This document shows, in pieces, positions 1 to 16,600 of a stretch of 64,000 bases of DNA. Below the pieces are notes generated by a model, which searched no databases, was not told the origin of the DNA, and saw only the letters and a list, made by a program, of their open reading frames with translations. The position numbers and the translations under genes were made by a program. The DNA is taken from NCBI GenBank assembly GCA_032433765.1, contig JAVIAB010000041.1, positions 80,624,428-80,688,427 on the forward strand. Reading direction: 5' to 3'. Numbering within the stretch: position 1 is the first letter of the stretch; each line of letters opens with the position of its first letter. This DNA is from Megaustenia siamemsis. Lineage: Eukaryota > Mollusca > Gastropoda > Stylommatophora > Ariophantidae.

Positions 1-2414
1 GAAAAAATTAACAATAGATGGAAACAGAGCAAACTAACAATAGGTGGAAACAACAAACTAACAATAGATGGGAACAGAGCAAACTAACAATAGGTGGAAA
101 CAACAAACTAACAATAGGTGAAAACAACAAACTAACAATAGATGGAAACAAACAAACTATCAATAGATGGGAACAGAGCAAACTAACAATAGATGGAAAC
201 AACAAATTAACAATAGGTGGAAACAACAAACTAACAATAGATGGAAACAACAAACTAACAATAGATGGGAACAGAGCAAACTAACAATAGATGGAAACAA
301 CAAACTAACAATAGGTGGAAACAACAAACCAACAATAGATGGAAACAACAAACTAACAATAGATGGGAACAGAGCAAACTAACAATAGGTGGAAACAACA
401 AACTAACAATAGATGGAAACAACAAACTAACACTAGGTGGAAACAACAAACTAACAATATATGGAAACAGAGCAAATTAACAATCGAAGGAAACAACAAA
501 CTAACAATAGATGGAAACAGAGCAAACTAACAATCGATGGAAACAGAGCAAACTAACAATCGATGGAAACAACAAACTAACAATATATGGAAACGGAGCA
601 AACTAAAAATCGATGGAAACAGAGCAAATTAACAATCGATGGAAACAAAGCAAACTAACATAATATGGATACAGAGCAAACTAATAATAGATGGAAACAG
701 AGCAAACTAACAATCGATGGAAACAGAGCAAACTAACAATAGATGGAAACAACAAACTAACAATATATGGAAACAGAGCAAACTAAAAATCGATGGAAAC
801 AGAGCAAATTAACAATCGATGGAAACAAAGCAAACTAACAATATATGGAAACAGAGCAAACTAACAACCGATGGAAACAGAGCAAACTAACAATAGATGG
901 AAACAGAGCAAACTATCAATATATGGAAACAGAGCAAACTAACAATAGATGGAAACAGAGCAAACTAACAATAGATGGAAACAGACCAAACTAACAATCG
1001 ATGGAAACAGAGCAAACTATCAATATATGGAAACAGAGCAAACTAACAATATATGGAAACAGAGCAAACTAACAATAGATGGAAACAGAGCAAACTAACA
1101 ATCGATGGAAACAGAGCAAACTATCAATATATGGAAACAGAGCAAACTAACAATCGATGGAAACAAAGCAAACTAACAATATATGGAAACAGAGCAAACT
1201 AACAATAGATGGAAACAGAGCAAACTAACAATCGATGGAAACAGAGCAAACTATCAATATATGGAAACAGAGCAAACTAACAATATATGGAAACAGAACA
1301 AACTAACAATATATGGAAACAGAACAAACTAACATTAGATGGAAACAGAGCAAACTAACAATCGATGGAAACAGAGCAAACTAACAATCGATGGAAACAG
1401 AGCAAACTAACAATCGATGGAAACAGAGCAAACTATCAATATATGGAAACAGAGCAAACTAACAATATATGGAAACAGAACAAACTAACATTAGATGGAA
1501 ACAGAGCAAACTAACAATCGATGGAAACAGAGCAAACTAACAATCGATGGAAACAGAGCAAACTAACAATATATGGAAACAGAGCAAACTAACAATAGAT
1601 GGAAACAGAATAAACTAACAATTGATGGAAACAACAAACTAACAATACATGGAAACAGAGCAAACTAACAATAGATGGAAACAGAGCAAACTAACAACCG
1701 ATGGAAACAGAGCAAACTAACAATCGATGGAAACAACAAACTAACAATATATGGAAACATAGCAAACTAACAACCGATGGAAACAGAGCAAACTAACAAT
1801 AGATGGAAACAGAACAAACTAACAACCGATGGAAACAACAAACTAACAATAGATGGAAACAGAACAAACTAACAACCGATGGAAACAGAGCAAACTAACA
1901 ATCGATGGAAACAGAGCTAACTAACAATCGATAGAAACAACAAAATAACAATAGATGGAAACAGAACAAACTAACAATAGATGGAAACAGAGCAAACTAA
2001 CAATAGATGGAAACAGAAAAAATTAACAATAGATGGAAACAGAACAAACTAACAATAGATGGAAACAACAAACTAACAATAGATGAAAACAACAAACTAA
2101 CAATAGATGGAAACAACAAATTACAAAAGATGGAAACAACAAACTAACAATAGATGGAAACAGAACAAACTAACAATAGATGGAAACAACAAACTAACAA
2201 TAGATGGAAACAACAAACTAACAATAGATGGAAACAGAGCAAACTAACAATCGATGGAAACAGAGCAAACTAACAATAGATGGAAACAGAACAAACTAAC
2301 AATAGATGGAAACAGAACAAACTAACAATAGATGGAAACAACAAACTAACAATAGATGGAAACAACAAACTAACAATAGATGGAAACAACAAACTAACAA
2401 TAGATGGAAACAAC

Positions 2415-5290
2415 AAACTAACAATAGATGGAAACAACAAACTAAAAATCGATGGAAACAGAGCAAACTAACAATCAATGGAAACAGAGCAAACTAACAA
2501 TATATGGAAACAGAGCAAACTAACAATCGATGGAAACAGAGCAAACTAACAATCGAAGGAAACAACAAACTAACAATATATGGAAACAGAGCAAATTAAC
2601 AATCGAAGGAAACAACAAACTAACAATATATGGAAACAGAGCAAACTAACAATCGAAGGAAACAACAAACTAACAATATATGGAAACAGAGCAAACTAAC
2701 AATCGATGGAAACAGAGCAAACTAACAATATATGGAAACAGAGCAAACTAACAATCGATGGAAACAGAGCAAACTAACAATCGAAGGAAACAACAAACTA
2801 ACAATATATGGAAACAGAGCAAACTAACAATCGAAGGAAACAACAAACTAACAATATATGGAAACAGAGCAAACTAACAATCAATGGAAACAGAGCAAAC
2901 TAACAATATATGGAAACAGAGCAAACTAACAATCGATGGAAACAGAGCAAACTAACAATCGAAGGAAACAACAAACTAACAATATATGGAAACAGAGCAA
3001 ATTAACAATCGAAGGAAACAACAAACTAACAATAGATGGAAACAGAACAAACTAACAATAGATGGAAACAACAAACTAACAATAGATGGAAACAACAAAC
3101 TAACAATAGATGGAAACAACAAACTAACAATAGATGGAAACAACAAACTAACAATAGATGGAAACAACAAACTAACAATAGATGGAAACAACAAACTAAC
3201 AATCGATGGAAACAGAGCAAACTAACAATCAATGGAAACAGAGCAAACTAACAATATATGGAAACAGAGCAAACTAACAATCGATGGAAACAGAGCAAAC
3301 TAACAATCGAAGGAAACAACAAACTAACAATATATGGAAACAGAGCAAATTAACAATCGAAGGAAACAACAAACTAACAATATATGGAAACAGAGCAAAC
3401 TAACAATCGAAGGAAACAACAAACTAACAATATATGGAAACAGAGCAAACTAACAATCGATGGAAACAGAGCAAACTAACAATATATGGAAACAGAGCAA
3501 ACTAACAATCGATGGAAACAGAGCAAACTAACAATCGAAGGAAATAACAAACTAACAATATATGGAAACAGAGCAAACTAACAATCGAAGGAAACAACAA
3601 ACTAACAATATATGGAAACAGAGCAAACTAACAATCAATGGAAACAGAGCAAACTAACAATATATGGAAACAGAGCAAACTAACAATCGATGGAAACAGA
3701 GCAAACTAACAATCGAAGGAAACAACAAACTAACAATATATGGAAACAGAGCAAATTAACAATCGAAGGAAACAACAAACTAACAATAGATGGAAACAGA
3801 GCAAACTAACAATCGATGGAAACAACAAACTAACAATATATGGAAACGGAGCAAACTAAAAATCGATGGAAACAGAGCAAATTAACAATCGATGGAAACA
3901 AAGCAAACTAACAATATATGGAAACAGAGCAAACTAATAATAGATGGAAACAGAGCAAACTAACAATCGATGGAAACAGAGCAAACTAACAATAGATGGA
4001 AACAACAAACTAACAATATATGGAAACAGAGCAAACTAAAAATCGATGGAAACAGAGCAAATTAACAATCGATGGAAACAAAGCAAACTAACAATATATG
4101 GAAACAGAGCAAACTAACAACCGATGGAAACAGAGCAAACTAACAATCAATGGAAACAGAGCAAACTATTAATATATGGAAACAGAACAAACTAACAATA
4201 GATGGAAACAGAGCAAACTAACAATATATGGAAACAGAGCAAACTAACAATCGATGGAAACAGAGCAAACTATCAATATATGGAAACAGAGCAAACTAAC
4301 AATATATGGAAACAGAGCAAACTAACAATAGATGGAAACAGAGCAAACTAACAATCGATGGAAACAGAGCAAACTATCAATATATGGAAACAGAGCAAAC
4401 TAACAATCGATGGAAACAAAGCAAACTAACAATATATGGAAACAGAGCAAACTAACAATAGATGGAAACAGAGCAAACTAACAATCGATGGAAACAGAGC
4501 AAACTATCAATATATGGAAACAGAGCAAACTAACAATATATGGAAACAGAACAAACTAACATTAGATGGAAACAGAGCAAACTAACAATCGATGGAAACA
4601 GAGCAAACTAACAATATATGGAAACAGAGCAAACTAACAATAGATGGAAACAGAATAAACTAACAATTGATGGAAATAACAAACTAACAATACATGGAAA
4701 CAGAGCAAACTAACAATAGATGGAAACAGAGCAAACTAACAACCGATGGAAACAGAGCAAACTAACAATCGATGGAATTAACAAACTAACAATATATGGA
4801 AACAGAGCAAACTAACAACCGATGGAAACAGAGCAAACTAACAATAGATGGAAACAGAACAAACTAACAACCGATGGAAACAACAAACTAACAATAGATG
4901 GAAACAGAACAAACTAACAACCGATGGAAACAGAGCAAACTAACAATAGATGGAAACAGAGCAAACTAACAACCGATGGAAACAACAAACTAACAATAGA
5001 TGGAAACAGAGCAAACTAACAATCGATGGAAACAGAGCTAACTAACAATCGATAGAAACAACAAAATAACAATAGATGGAAACAGAACAAACTAACAATA
5101 GATGGAAACAGAGCAAACTAACAATAGATGGAAACAGAAAAAATTAACAATAGATGGAAACAGAACAAACTAACAATAGATGGAAACAACAAACTAATAA
5201 TAGATGGAAACAACAAACTAACAATAGATGGAAACAACAAACTAACAATAGATGGAAACAGAACAAACTAACAATAGATGGAAACAACAA
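2415..5290 (+). repeat. Duplicated block in the 24/26-bp array (copy 1; copy 2 at 7055-9930)
   Basis: Aligned by hand, this block recurs at a constant offset of 4640 bp. Private variants are shared, for example GAAATAACAA at 3541 and 8181, CAGAATAAAC at 4651 and 9291, GATGGAATTA at 4771 and 9411, and GAAACAGAAA at 5131 and 9771. The match is lost to the left of about 2415/7055 and to the right of about 5290/9930. The shared rare variants show block duplication rather than independent drift of monomers. Confidence 0.8.
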
Positions 5291-7580
5291 ACTAAAAATC
5301 GATGGAAACAGAGCAAACTAACAATCAATGGAAACAGAGTAAACTAACAATATATGGAAACAGAGCAAACTAACAATCGATGGAAACAGAGCAAACTAAC
5401 AATCGAAGGAAACAACAAACTAACAATATATGGAAACAGAGCAAATTAACAATCGAAGGAAACAACAAACTAACAATATATGGAAACAGAGCAAACTAAC
5501 AATCGAAGGAAACAACAAACTAACAATATATGGAAACAGAGCAAACTAACAATCGATGGAAACAGAGCAAACTAACAATATATGGAAACAGAGCAAACTA
5601 ACAATCGATGGAAACAGAGCAAACTAACAATCGAAGGAAACAACAAACTAACAATATATGGAAACAGAGCAAACTAACAATCGAAGGAAACAACAAACTA
5701 ACAATATATGGAAACAGAGCAAACTAACAATCAATGGAAACAGAGCAAACTAACAATATATGGAAACAGAGCAAACTAACAATCGATGGAAACAACAAAC
5801 TAACAATATATGGAAACAGAGCAAACTAAAAATCGATGGAAACAGAGCAAATTAACAATCGATGGAAACAAAGCAAACTAACAATATATGGAAACAGAGC
5901 AAACTAACAACCGATGGAAACAGAGCAAACTAACAATCAATGGAAACAGAGCAAACTATTAATATATGGAAACAGAACAAACTAACAATAGATGGAAACA
6001 GAGCAAACTAACAATATATGGAAACAGAGCAAACTAACAATCGATGGAAACAGAGCAAACTATCAATATATGGAAACAGAGCAAACTAACAATATATGGA
6101 AACAGAGCAAACTAACAATAGATGGAAACAGAGCAAACTAACAATCGATGGAAACAGAGCAAACTATCAATATATGGAAACAGAGCAAACTAACAATCGA
6201 TGGAAACAAAGCAAACTAACAATATATGGAAACAGAGCAAACTAACAATAGATGGAAACAGAGCAAACTAACAATCGATGGAAACAGAGCAAACTATCAA
6301 TATATGGAAACAGAGCAAACTAACAATATATGGAAACAGAACAAACTAACATTAGATGGAAACAGAGCAAACTAACAATCGATGGAAACAGAGCAAACTA
6401 ACAATATATGGAAACAGAGCAAACTAACAATAGATGGAAACAGAATAAACTAACAATTGATGGAAATAACAAACTAACAATACATGGAAACAGAGCAAAC
6501 TAACAATAGATGGAAACAGAGCAAACTAACAACCGATGGAAACAGAGCAAACTAACAATCGATGGAATTAACAAACTAACAATATATGGAAACAGAGCAA
6601 ACTAACAACCGATGGAAACAGAGCAAACTAACAATAGATGGAAACAGAACAAACTAACAACCGATGGAAACAACAAACTAACAATAGATGGAAACAGAAC
6701 AAACTAACAACCGATGGAAACAGAGCAAACTAACAATAGATGGAAACAGAGCAAACTAACAACCGATGGAAACAACAAACTAACAATAGATGGAAACAGA
6801 GCAAACTAACAATCGATGGAAACAGAGCTAACTAACAATCGATAGAAACAACAAAATAACAATAGATGGAAACAGAACAAACTAACAATAGATGGAAACA
6901 GAGCAAACTAACAATAGATGGAAACAGAAAAAATTAACAATAGATGGAAACAGAACAAACTAACAATAGATGGAAACAACAAACTAATAATAGATGGAAA
7001 CAACAAACTAACAATAGATGGAAACAACAAACTAACAATAGATGGAAACAGAACAAACTAACAATAGATGGAAACAACAAACTAAAAATCGATGGAAACA
7101 GAGCAAACTAACAATCAATGGAAACAGAGCAAACTAACAATATATGGAAACAGAGCAAACTAACAATCGATGGAAACAGAGCAAACTAACAATCGAAGGA
7201 AACAACAAACTAACAATATATGGAAACAGAGCAAATTAACAATCGAAGGAAACAACAAACTAACAATATATGGAAACAGAGCAAACTAACAATCGAAGGA
7301 AACAACAAACTAACAATATATGGAAACAGAGCAAACTAACAATCGATGGAAACAGAGCAAACTAACAATATATGGAAACAGAGCAAACTAACAATCGATG
7401 GAAACAGAGCAAACTAACAATCGAAGGAAACAACAAACTAACAATATATGGAAACAGAGCAAACTAACAATCGAAGGAAACAACAAACTAACAATATATG
7501 GAAACAGAGCAAACTAACAATCAATGGAAACAGAGCAAACTAACAATATATGGAAACAGAGCAAACTAACAATCGATGGA
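4000..7580 (+). repeat. Two tandem copies of a 1.79-kb higher-order unit
   Basis: Positions 4000-5790 and 5790-7580 match at a constant offset of 1790 bp. The rare variant GCAAACTATT lies at 4161 and 5951, GAAACAGAAA at 5131 and 6921, and ACTAAAAATC at 5291 and 7081. At about 5793 the sequence returns to the start of the unit. At about 7580 it resumes sequence homologous to about 2940. Isolated substitutions separate the copies, such as GAGT at 5337 against GAGC at 7127. Confidence 0.8.
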
Positions 7581-8004
7581 AACAGAGCAAACTAACAATC
7601 GAAGGAAACAACAAACTAACAATATATGGAAACAGAGCAAATTAACAATCGAAGGAAACAACAAACTAACAATAGATGGAAACAGAACAAACTAACAATA
7701 GATGGAAACAACAAACTAACAATAGATGGAAACAACAAACTAACAATAGATGGAAACAACAAACTAACAATAGATGGAAACAACAAACTAACAATAGATG
7801 GAAACAACAAACTAACAATAGATGGAAACAACAAACTAACAATCGATGGAAACAGAGCAAACTAACAATCAATGGAAACAGAGCAAACTAACAATATATG
7901 GAAACAGAGCAAACTAACAATCGATGGAAACAGAGCAAACTAACAATCGAAGGAAACAACAAACTAACAATATATGGAAACAGAGCAAATTAACAATCGA
8001 AGGA

Positions 8005-11000
8005 AACAACAAACTAACAATATATGGAAACAGAGCAAACTAACAATCGAAGGAAACAACAAACTAACAATATATGGAAACAGAGCAAACTAACAATCGA
8101 TGGAAACAGAGCAAACTAACAATATATGGAAACAGAGCAAACTAACAATCGATGGAAACAGAGCAAACTAACAATCGAAGGAAATAACAAACTAACAATA
8201 TATGGAAACAGAGCAAACTAACAATCGAAGGAAACAACAAACTAACAATATATGGAAACAGAGCAAACTAACAATCAATGGAAACAGAGCAAACTAACAA
8301 TATATGGAAACAGAGCAAACTAACAATCGATGGAAACAGAGCAAACTAACAATCGAAGGAAACAACAAACTAACAATATATGGAAACAGAGCAAATTAAC
8401 AATCGAAGGAAACAACAAACTAACAATAGATGGAAACAGAGCAAACTAACAATCGATGGAAACAACAAACTAACAATATATGGAAACGGAGCAAACTAAA
8501 AATCGATGGAAACAGAGCAAATTAACAATCGATGGAAACAAAGCAAACTAACAATATATGGAAACAGAGCAAACTAATAATAGATGGAAACAGAGCAAAC
8601 TAACAATCGATGGAAACAGAGCAAACTAACAATAGATGGAAACAACAAACTAACAATATATGGAAACAGAGCAAACTAAAAATCGATGGAAACAGAGCAA
8701 ATTAACAATCGATGGAAACAAAGCAAACTAACAATATATGGAAACAGAGCAAACTAACAACCGATGGAAACAGAGCAAACTAACAATCAATGGAAACAGA
8801 GCAAACTATTAATATATGGAAACAGAACAAACTAACAATAGATGGAAACAGAGCAAACTAACAATATATGGAAACAGAGCAAACTAACAATCGATGGAAA
8901 CAGAGCAAACTATCAATATATGGAAACAGAGCAAACTAACAATATATGGAAACAGAGCAAACTAACAATAGATGGAAACAGAGCAAACTAACAATCGATG
9001 GAAACAGAGCAAACTATCAATATATGGAAACAGAGCAAACTAACAATCGATGGAAACAAAGCAAACTAACAATATATGGAAACAGAGCAAACTAACAATA
9101 GATGGAAACAGAGCAAACTAACAATCGATGGAAACAGAGCAAACTATCAATATATGGAAACAGAGCAAACTAACAATATATGGAAACAGAACAAACTAAC
9201 ATTAGATGGAAACAGAGCAAACTAACAATCGATGGAAACAGAGCAAACTAACAATATATGGAAACAGAGCAAACTAACAATAGATGGAAACAGAATAAAC
9301 TAACAATTGATGGAAATAACAAACTAACAATACATGGAAACAGAGCAAACTAACAATAGATGGAAACAGAGCAAACTAACAACCGATGGAAACAGAGCAA
9401 ACTAACAATCGATGGAATTAACAAACTAACAATATATGGAAACAGAGCAAACTAACAACCGATGGAAACAGAGCAAACTAACAATAGATGGAAACAGAAC
9501 AAACTAACAACCGATGGAAACAACAAACTAACAATAGATGGAAACAGAACAAACTAACAACCGATGGAAACAGAGCAAACTAACAATAGATGGAAACAGA
9601 GCAAACTAACAACCGATGGAAACAACAAACTAACAATAGATGGAAACAGAGCAAACTAACAATCGATGGAAACAGAGCTAACTAACAATCGATAGAAACA
9701 ACAAAATAACAATAGATGGAAACAGAACAAACTAACAATAGATGGAAACAGAGCAAACTAACAATAGATGGAAACAGAAAAAATTAACAATAGATGGAAA
9801 CAGAACAAACTAACAATAGATGGAAACAACAAACTAATAATAGATGGAAACAACAAACTAACAATAGATGGAAACAACAAACTAACAATAGATGGAAACA
9901 GAACAAACTAACAATAGATGGAAACAACAAACTAACAATAGATGGAAACAACAAACTAACAATAGATGGAAACAACAAACTAACAATCGATGGAAACAGA
10001 GCAAACTAACAATAGATGGAAACAGAACAAACTAACAATAGATGGAAACAGAACAAACTAACAATAGATGGAAACAACAAACTAACAATAGATGGAAACA
10101 ACAAACTAACAATAGATGGAAACAACAAACTAACAATAGATGGAAACAACAAACTAACAATAGATGGAAACAACAAACTAACAATAGATGGAAACAACAA
10201 ACTAACAATCGATGGAAACAGCAAACTAACAATCGATGGAAATAACAAACTAACAATCGATGGAAACAACAAACTAACAATCGATGTAAACAGAGCAAAC
10301 TAACAATAGATGGAAACAACAAACTAACAATCGATGGAAACAACAAACTAACAATCGATGGAAACAGAGCAAACTAACAATAGATGGAAACAACAAACTA
10401 ACAATCAATGGAAACAACAAACTAACAATCGATGGAAACATAGCAAACTAACAATAGATGGAAACAACAAACTAACAAACGATGGAAACAGAACAAACTA
10501 ACAATAGATGGAAATAACAAACTAACAATAGATGGAAACAGAGCAAACTAACAATAGATGGAAACAACAAACTAACAATAGATGGGAACAGAGCAAACTA
10601 ACAATAGGTGGAAACAACAAACTAACAATAGGTGGAAACAACAAACTAACAATAGATGGAAACAACAAACTAACAATAGATGGGAACAGAGCAAACTAAC
10701 AATAGATGGAAACAACAAACTAACAATAGGTGGAAACAACAAACTAACAATAGATGGAAACAACAAACTAACAATAGATGGGAACAGAGCAAACTAACAA
10801 TAGATGGAAACAGAACAAACTAACAATAGGTGGAAACAACAAACTAACAATAGATGGAAACAACAAACTAACAATATATGGAAACAGAGCAAACTAACAA
10901 TCGAAGGAAACAACAAACTAACAATATATGGAAACAGAGCAAACTAACAATCGATGGAAACAGAGCAAACTAACAATATATGGAAACAGAGCAAACTAAC

Positions 11001-13690
11001 AATCGATGGAAACAGAGCAAACTAACAATCGAAGGAAACAACAAACTAACAATATATGGAAACAGAGCAAACTAACAATCGAAGGAAACAACAAACTAAC
11101 AATATATGGAAACAGAGCAAACTAACAATCAATGGAAACAGAGCAAACTAACAATATATGGAAACAGAGCAAACTAACAATCGATGGAAACAGAGCAAAC
11201 TAACAATCGAAGGAAACAACAAACTAACAATATATGGAAACAGAGCAAATTAACAATCGAAGGAAACAACAAACTAACAATAGATGGAAACAGAGCAAAC
11301 TAACAATCGATGGAAACAACAAACTAACAATATATGGAAACGGAGCAAACTAAAAATCGATGGAAACAGAGCAAATTAACAATCGATGGAAACAAAGCAA
11401 ACTAACAATATATGGAAACAGAGCAAACTAATAATAGATGGAAACAGAGCAAACTAACAATCGATGGAAACAGAGCAAACTAACAATAGATGGAAACAAC
11501 AAACTAACAATATATGGAAACAGAGCAAACTAAAAATCGATGGAAACAGAGCAAATTAACAATCGATGGAAACAAAGCAAACTAACAATATATGGAAACA
11601 GAGCAAACTAACAACCGATGGAAACAGAGCAAACTAACAATCGATGGAAACAGAGCAAACTATTAATATATGGAAACAGAACAAACTAACAATAGATGGA
11701 AACAGAGCAAACTAACAATATATGGAAACAGAGCAAACTAACAATCGATGGAAACAGAGCAAACTATCAATATATGGAAACAGAGCAAACTAACAATATA
11801 TGGAAACAGAGCAAACTAACAATAGATGGAAACAGAGCAAACTAACAATCGATGGAAACAGAGCAAACTATCAATATATGGAAACAGAGCAAACTAACAA
11901 TCGATGGAAACAAAGCAAACTAACAATATATGGAAACAGAGCAAACTAACAATAGATGGAAACAGAGCAAACTAACAATCGATGGAAACAGAGCAAACTA
12001 TCAATATATGGAAACAGAGCAAACTAACAATATATGGAAACAGAACAAACTAACATTAGATGGAAACAGAGCAAACTAACAATCGATGGAAACAGAGCAA
12101 ACTAACAATCGATGGAAACAGAGCAAACTAACAATATATGGAAACAGAGCAAACTAACAATAGATGGAAACAGAATAAACTAACAATTGATGGAAATAAC
12201 AAACTAACAATACATGGAAACAGAGCAAACTAACAATAGATGGAAACAGAGCAAACTAACAACCGATGGAAACAGAGCAAACTAACAATCGATGGAATTA
12301 ACAAACTAACAATATATGGAAACAGAGCAAACTAACAACCGATGGAAACAGAGCAAACTAACAATAGATGGAAACAGAACAAACTAACAACCGATGGAAA
12401 CAACAAACTAACAATAGATGGAAACAGAACAAACTAACAACCGATGGAAACAGAGCAAACTAACAATAGATGGAAACAGAGCAAACTAACAACCGATGGA
12501 AACAACAAACTAACAATAGATGGAAACAGAGCAAACTAACAATCGATGGAAACAGAGCTAACTAACAATCGATAGAAACAACAAAATAACAATAGATGGA
12601 AACAGAACAAACTAACAATAGATGGAAACAGAGCAAACTAACAATAGATGGAAACAGAAAAAATTAACAATAGATGGAAACAGAACAAACTAACAATAGA
12701 TGGAAACAACAAACTAATAATAGATGGAAACAACAAACTAACAATAGATGGAAACAACAAACTAACAATAGATGGAAACAGAACAAACTAACAATAGATG
12801 GAAACAACAAACTAACAATAGATGGAAACAACAAACTAACAATAGATGGAAACAACAAACTAACAATCGATGGAAACAGAGCAAACTAACAATAGATGGA
12901 AACAGAACAAACTAACAATAGATGGAAACAGAACAAACTAACAATAGATGGAAACAACAAACTAACAATAGATGGAAACAACAAACTAACAATAGATGGA
13001 AACAACAAACTAACAATAGATGGAAACAACAAACTAACAATAGATGGAAACAACAAACTAACAATAGATGGAAACAACAAACTAACAATCGATGGAAACA
13101 GCAAACTAACAATCGATGGAAATAACAAACTAACAATCGATGGAAACAACAAACTAACAATCGATGTAAACAGAGCAAACTAACAATAGATGGAAACAAC
13201 AAACTAACAATCGATGGAAACAACAAACTAACAATCGATGGAAACAGAGCAAACTAACAATAGATGGAAACAACAAACTAACAATCAATGGAAACAACAA
13301 ACTAACAATCGATGGAAACAGAGCAAACTAACAATAGATGGAAACAACAAACTAACAAACGATGGAAACAGAACAAACTAACAATAGATGGAAATAACAA
13401 ACTAACAATAGATGGAAACAGAGCAAACTAACAATAGATGGAAACAACAAACTAACAATAGATGGGAACAGAGCAAACTAACAATAGGTGGAAACAACAA
13501 ACTAACAATAGGTGGAAACAACAAACTAACAATAGATGGAAACAACAAATTAACAATAGATGGGAACAGAGCAAACTAACAATAGATGGAAACAACAAAC
13601 TAACAATAGGTGGAAACAACAAACTAACAATAGATGGAAACAACAAACTAACAATAGATGGGAACAGAGCAAACTAACAATAGATGGAAA
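8005..13690 (+). repeat. Two tandem copies of a 2.85-kb higher-order unit
   Basis: About 8005-10810 matches about 10859-13690. The offset is 2854 bp on the left part and 2880 bp on the right part. The 26-bp change is one extra monomer after the ATTAGATGG variant: one TCGATGG monomer follows it near 9203 and two near 12055. The copies part at about 10811/13691. Confidence 0.75.
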
Positions 13691-16600
13691 CAACAAACTA
13701 ACAATAGGTGGAAACAACAAACTAACAATAGATGGAAACAACAAACTAACAATAGATGGGAACAGAGCAAACTAACAATAGGTGGAAACAACAAACTAAC
13801 AATAGATGGAAACAACAAACTAACACTAGGTGGAAACAACAAACTAACAATATATGGAAACAGAGCAAATTAACAATCGAAGGAAACAACAAACTAACAA
13901 TAGATGGAAACAGAGCAAACTAACAATCGATGGAAACAGAGCAAACTAACAATCGATGGAAACAACAAACTAACAATATATGGAAACGGAGCAAACTAAA
14001 AATCGATGGAAACAGAGCAAATTAACAATCGATGGAAACAAAGCAAACTAACATAATATGGAAACAGAGCAAACTAATAATAGATGGAAACAGAGCAAAC
14101 TAACAATCGATGGAAACAGAGCAAACTAACAATAGATGGAAACAACAAACTAACAATATATGGAAACAGAGCAAACTAAAAATCGATGGAAACAGAGCAA
14201 ATTAACAATCGATGGAAACAAAGCAAACTAACAATATATGGAAACAGAGCAAACTAACAACCGATGGAAACAGAGCAAACTAACAATCGATGGAAACAGA
14301 GCAAACTATCAATATATGGAAACAGAGCAAACTAACAATAGATGGAAACAGAGCAAACTAACAATAGATGGAAACAGAGCAAACTAACAATAGATGGAAA
14401 CAGAGCAAACTATCAATATATGGAAACAGAGCAAACTAACAATATATGGAAACAGAGCAAACTAACAATAGATGAAAACAGAGCAAACTAACAATCGATG
14501 GAAACAGAGCAAACTATCAATATATGGAAACAGAGCAAACTAACAATCGATGGAAACAAAGCAAACTAACAATATATGGAAACAGAGCAAACTAACAATA
14601 GATGGAAACAGAGCAAACTAACAATCGATGGAAACAGAGCAAACTATCAATATATGGAAACAGAGCAAACTAACAATATATGGAAACAGAACAAACTAAC
14701 ATTAGATGGAAACAGAGCAAACTAACAATCGATGGAAACAGAGCAAACTAACAATCGATGGAAACAGAGCAAACTAACAATATATGGAAACAGAGCAAAC
14801 TAACAATAGATGGAAACAGAATAAACTAACAATTGATGGAAACAACAAACTAACAATACATGGAAACAGAGCAAACTAACAATAGATGGAAACAGAGCAA
14901 ACTAACAACCGATGGAAACAGAGCAAACTAACAATCGATGGAAAGAACAAACTAACAATATATGGAAACAGAGCAAACTAACAACCGATGGAAACAGAGC
15001 AAACTAACAATAGATGGAAACAGAACAAACTAACAACCGATGGAAACAACAAACTAACAATAGATGGAAACAGAACAAACTAACAACCGATGGAAACAGA
15101 GCAAACTAACAATCGATGGAAACAGAGCAAACTAACAACCGATGGAAACAACAAACTAACAATAGATGGAAACAGAGCAAACTAACAATCGATGGAAACA
15201 GAGCTAACTAACAATCGATAGAAACAACAAAATAACAATAGATGGAAACAGAACAAACTAACAATAGATGGAAACAGAGCAAACTAACAATAGATGGAAA
15301 CAGAAAAAATTAACAATAGATGGAAACAGAGCAAACTAACAATAGGTGGAAACAACAAACTAACAATAGATGGGAACAGAGCAAACTAACAATAGGTGGA
15401 AACAACAAACTAACAATAGGTGGAAACAACAAACTAACAATAGATGGAAACAACAAACTAACAATAGATGGGAACAGAGCAAACTAACAATAGATGGAAA
15501 CAACAAATTAACAATAGGTGGAAACAACAAACTAACAATAGATGGAAACAACAAACAACCAATAGATGGGAACAGAGCAAACTAACAATAGATGGAAACA
15601 ACAAACTAACAATAGGTGGAAACAACAAACTAACAATAGATGGAAACAACAAACTAACAATAGATGGGAACAGAGCAAACTAACAATAGGTGGAAACAAC
15701 AAACTAACAATAGATGGAAACAACAAACTAACACTAGGTGGAAACAACAAACTAACAATATATGGAAACAGAGCAAATTAACAATCGAAGGAAACAACAA
15801 ACTAACAATAGATGGAAACAGAGCAAACTAATAATCGATGGAAACAGAGCTAACTAACAATCGATGGAAACAACAAACTAACAATATATGGAAACGGAGC
15901 AAACTAAAAATCGATGGAAACAGAGCAAATTAACAATCGATGGAAACAAAGCAAACTAACATAATATGGAAACAGAGCAAACTAATAATAGATGGAAACA
16001 GAGCAAACTAACAATCGATGGAAACAGAGCAAACTAACAATAGATGGAAACAACAAACTAACAATATATGGAAACAGAGCAAACTAACAATCGATGGAAA
16101 CAGAGCAAATTAACAATCGATGGAAACAAAGCAAACTAACAATATATGGAAACAGAGCAAACTAACAACCGATGGAAACAGAGCAAACTAACAATCGATG
16201 GAAACAGAGCAAACTATCAATATATGGAAACAGAGCAAACTAACAATAGATGGAAACAGAGCAAACTAACAATAGATGGAAACAGACCAAACTAACAATC
16301 GATGGAAACAGAGCAAACTATCAATATATGGAAACAGAGCAAACTAACAATATATGGAAACAGAGCAAACTAACAATAGATGGAAACAGAGCAAACTAAC
16401 AATCGATGGAAACAGAGCAAACTATCAATATATGGAAACAGAGCAAACTAACAATCGATGGAAACAAAGCAAACTAACAATATATGGAAACAGAGCAAAC
16501 TAACAATAGATGGAAACAGAGCAAACTAACAATCGATGGAAACAGAGCAAACTATCAATATATGGAAACAGAGCAAACTAACAATATATGGAAACAGAAC

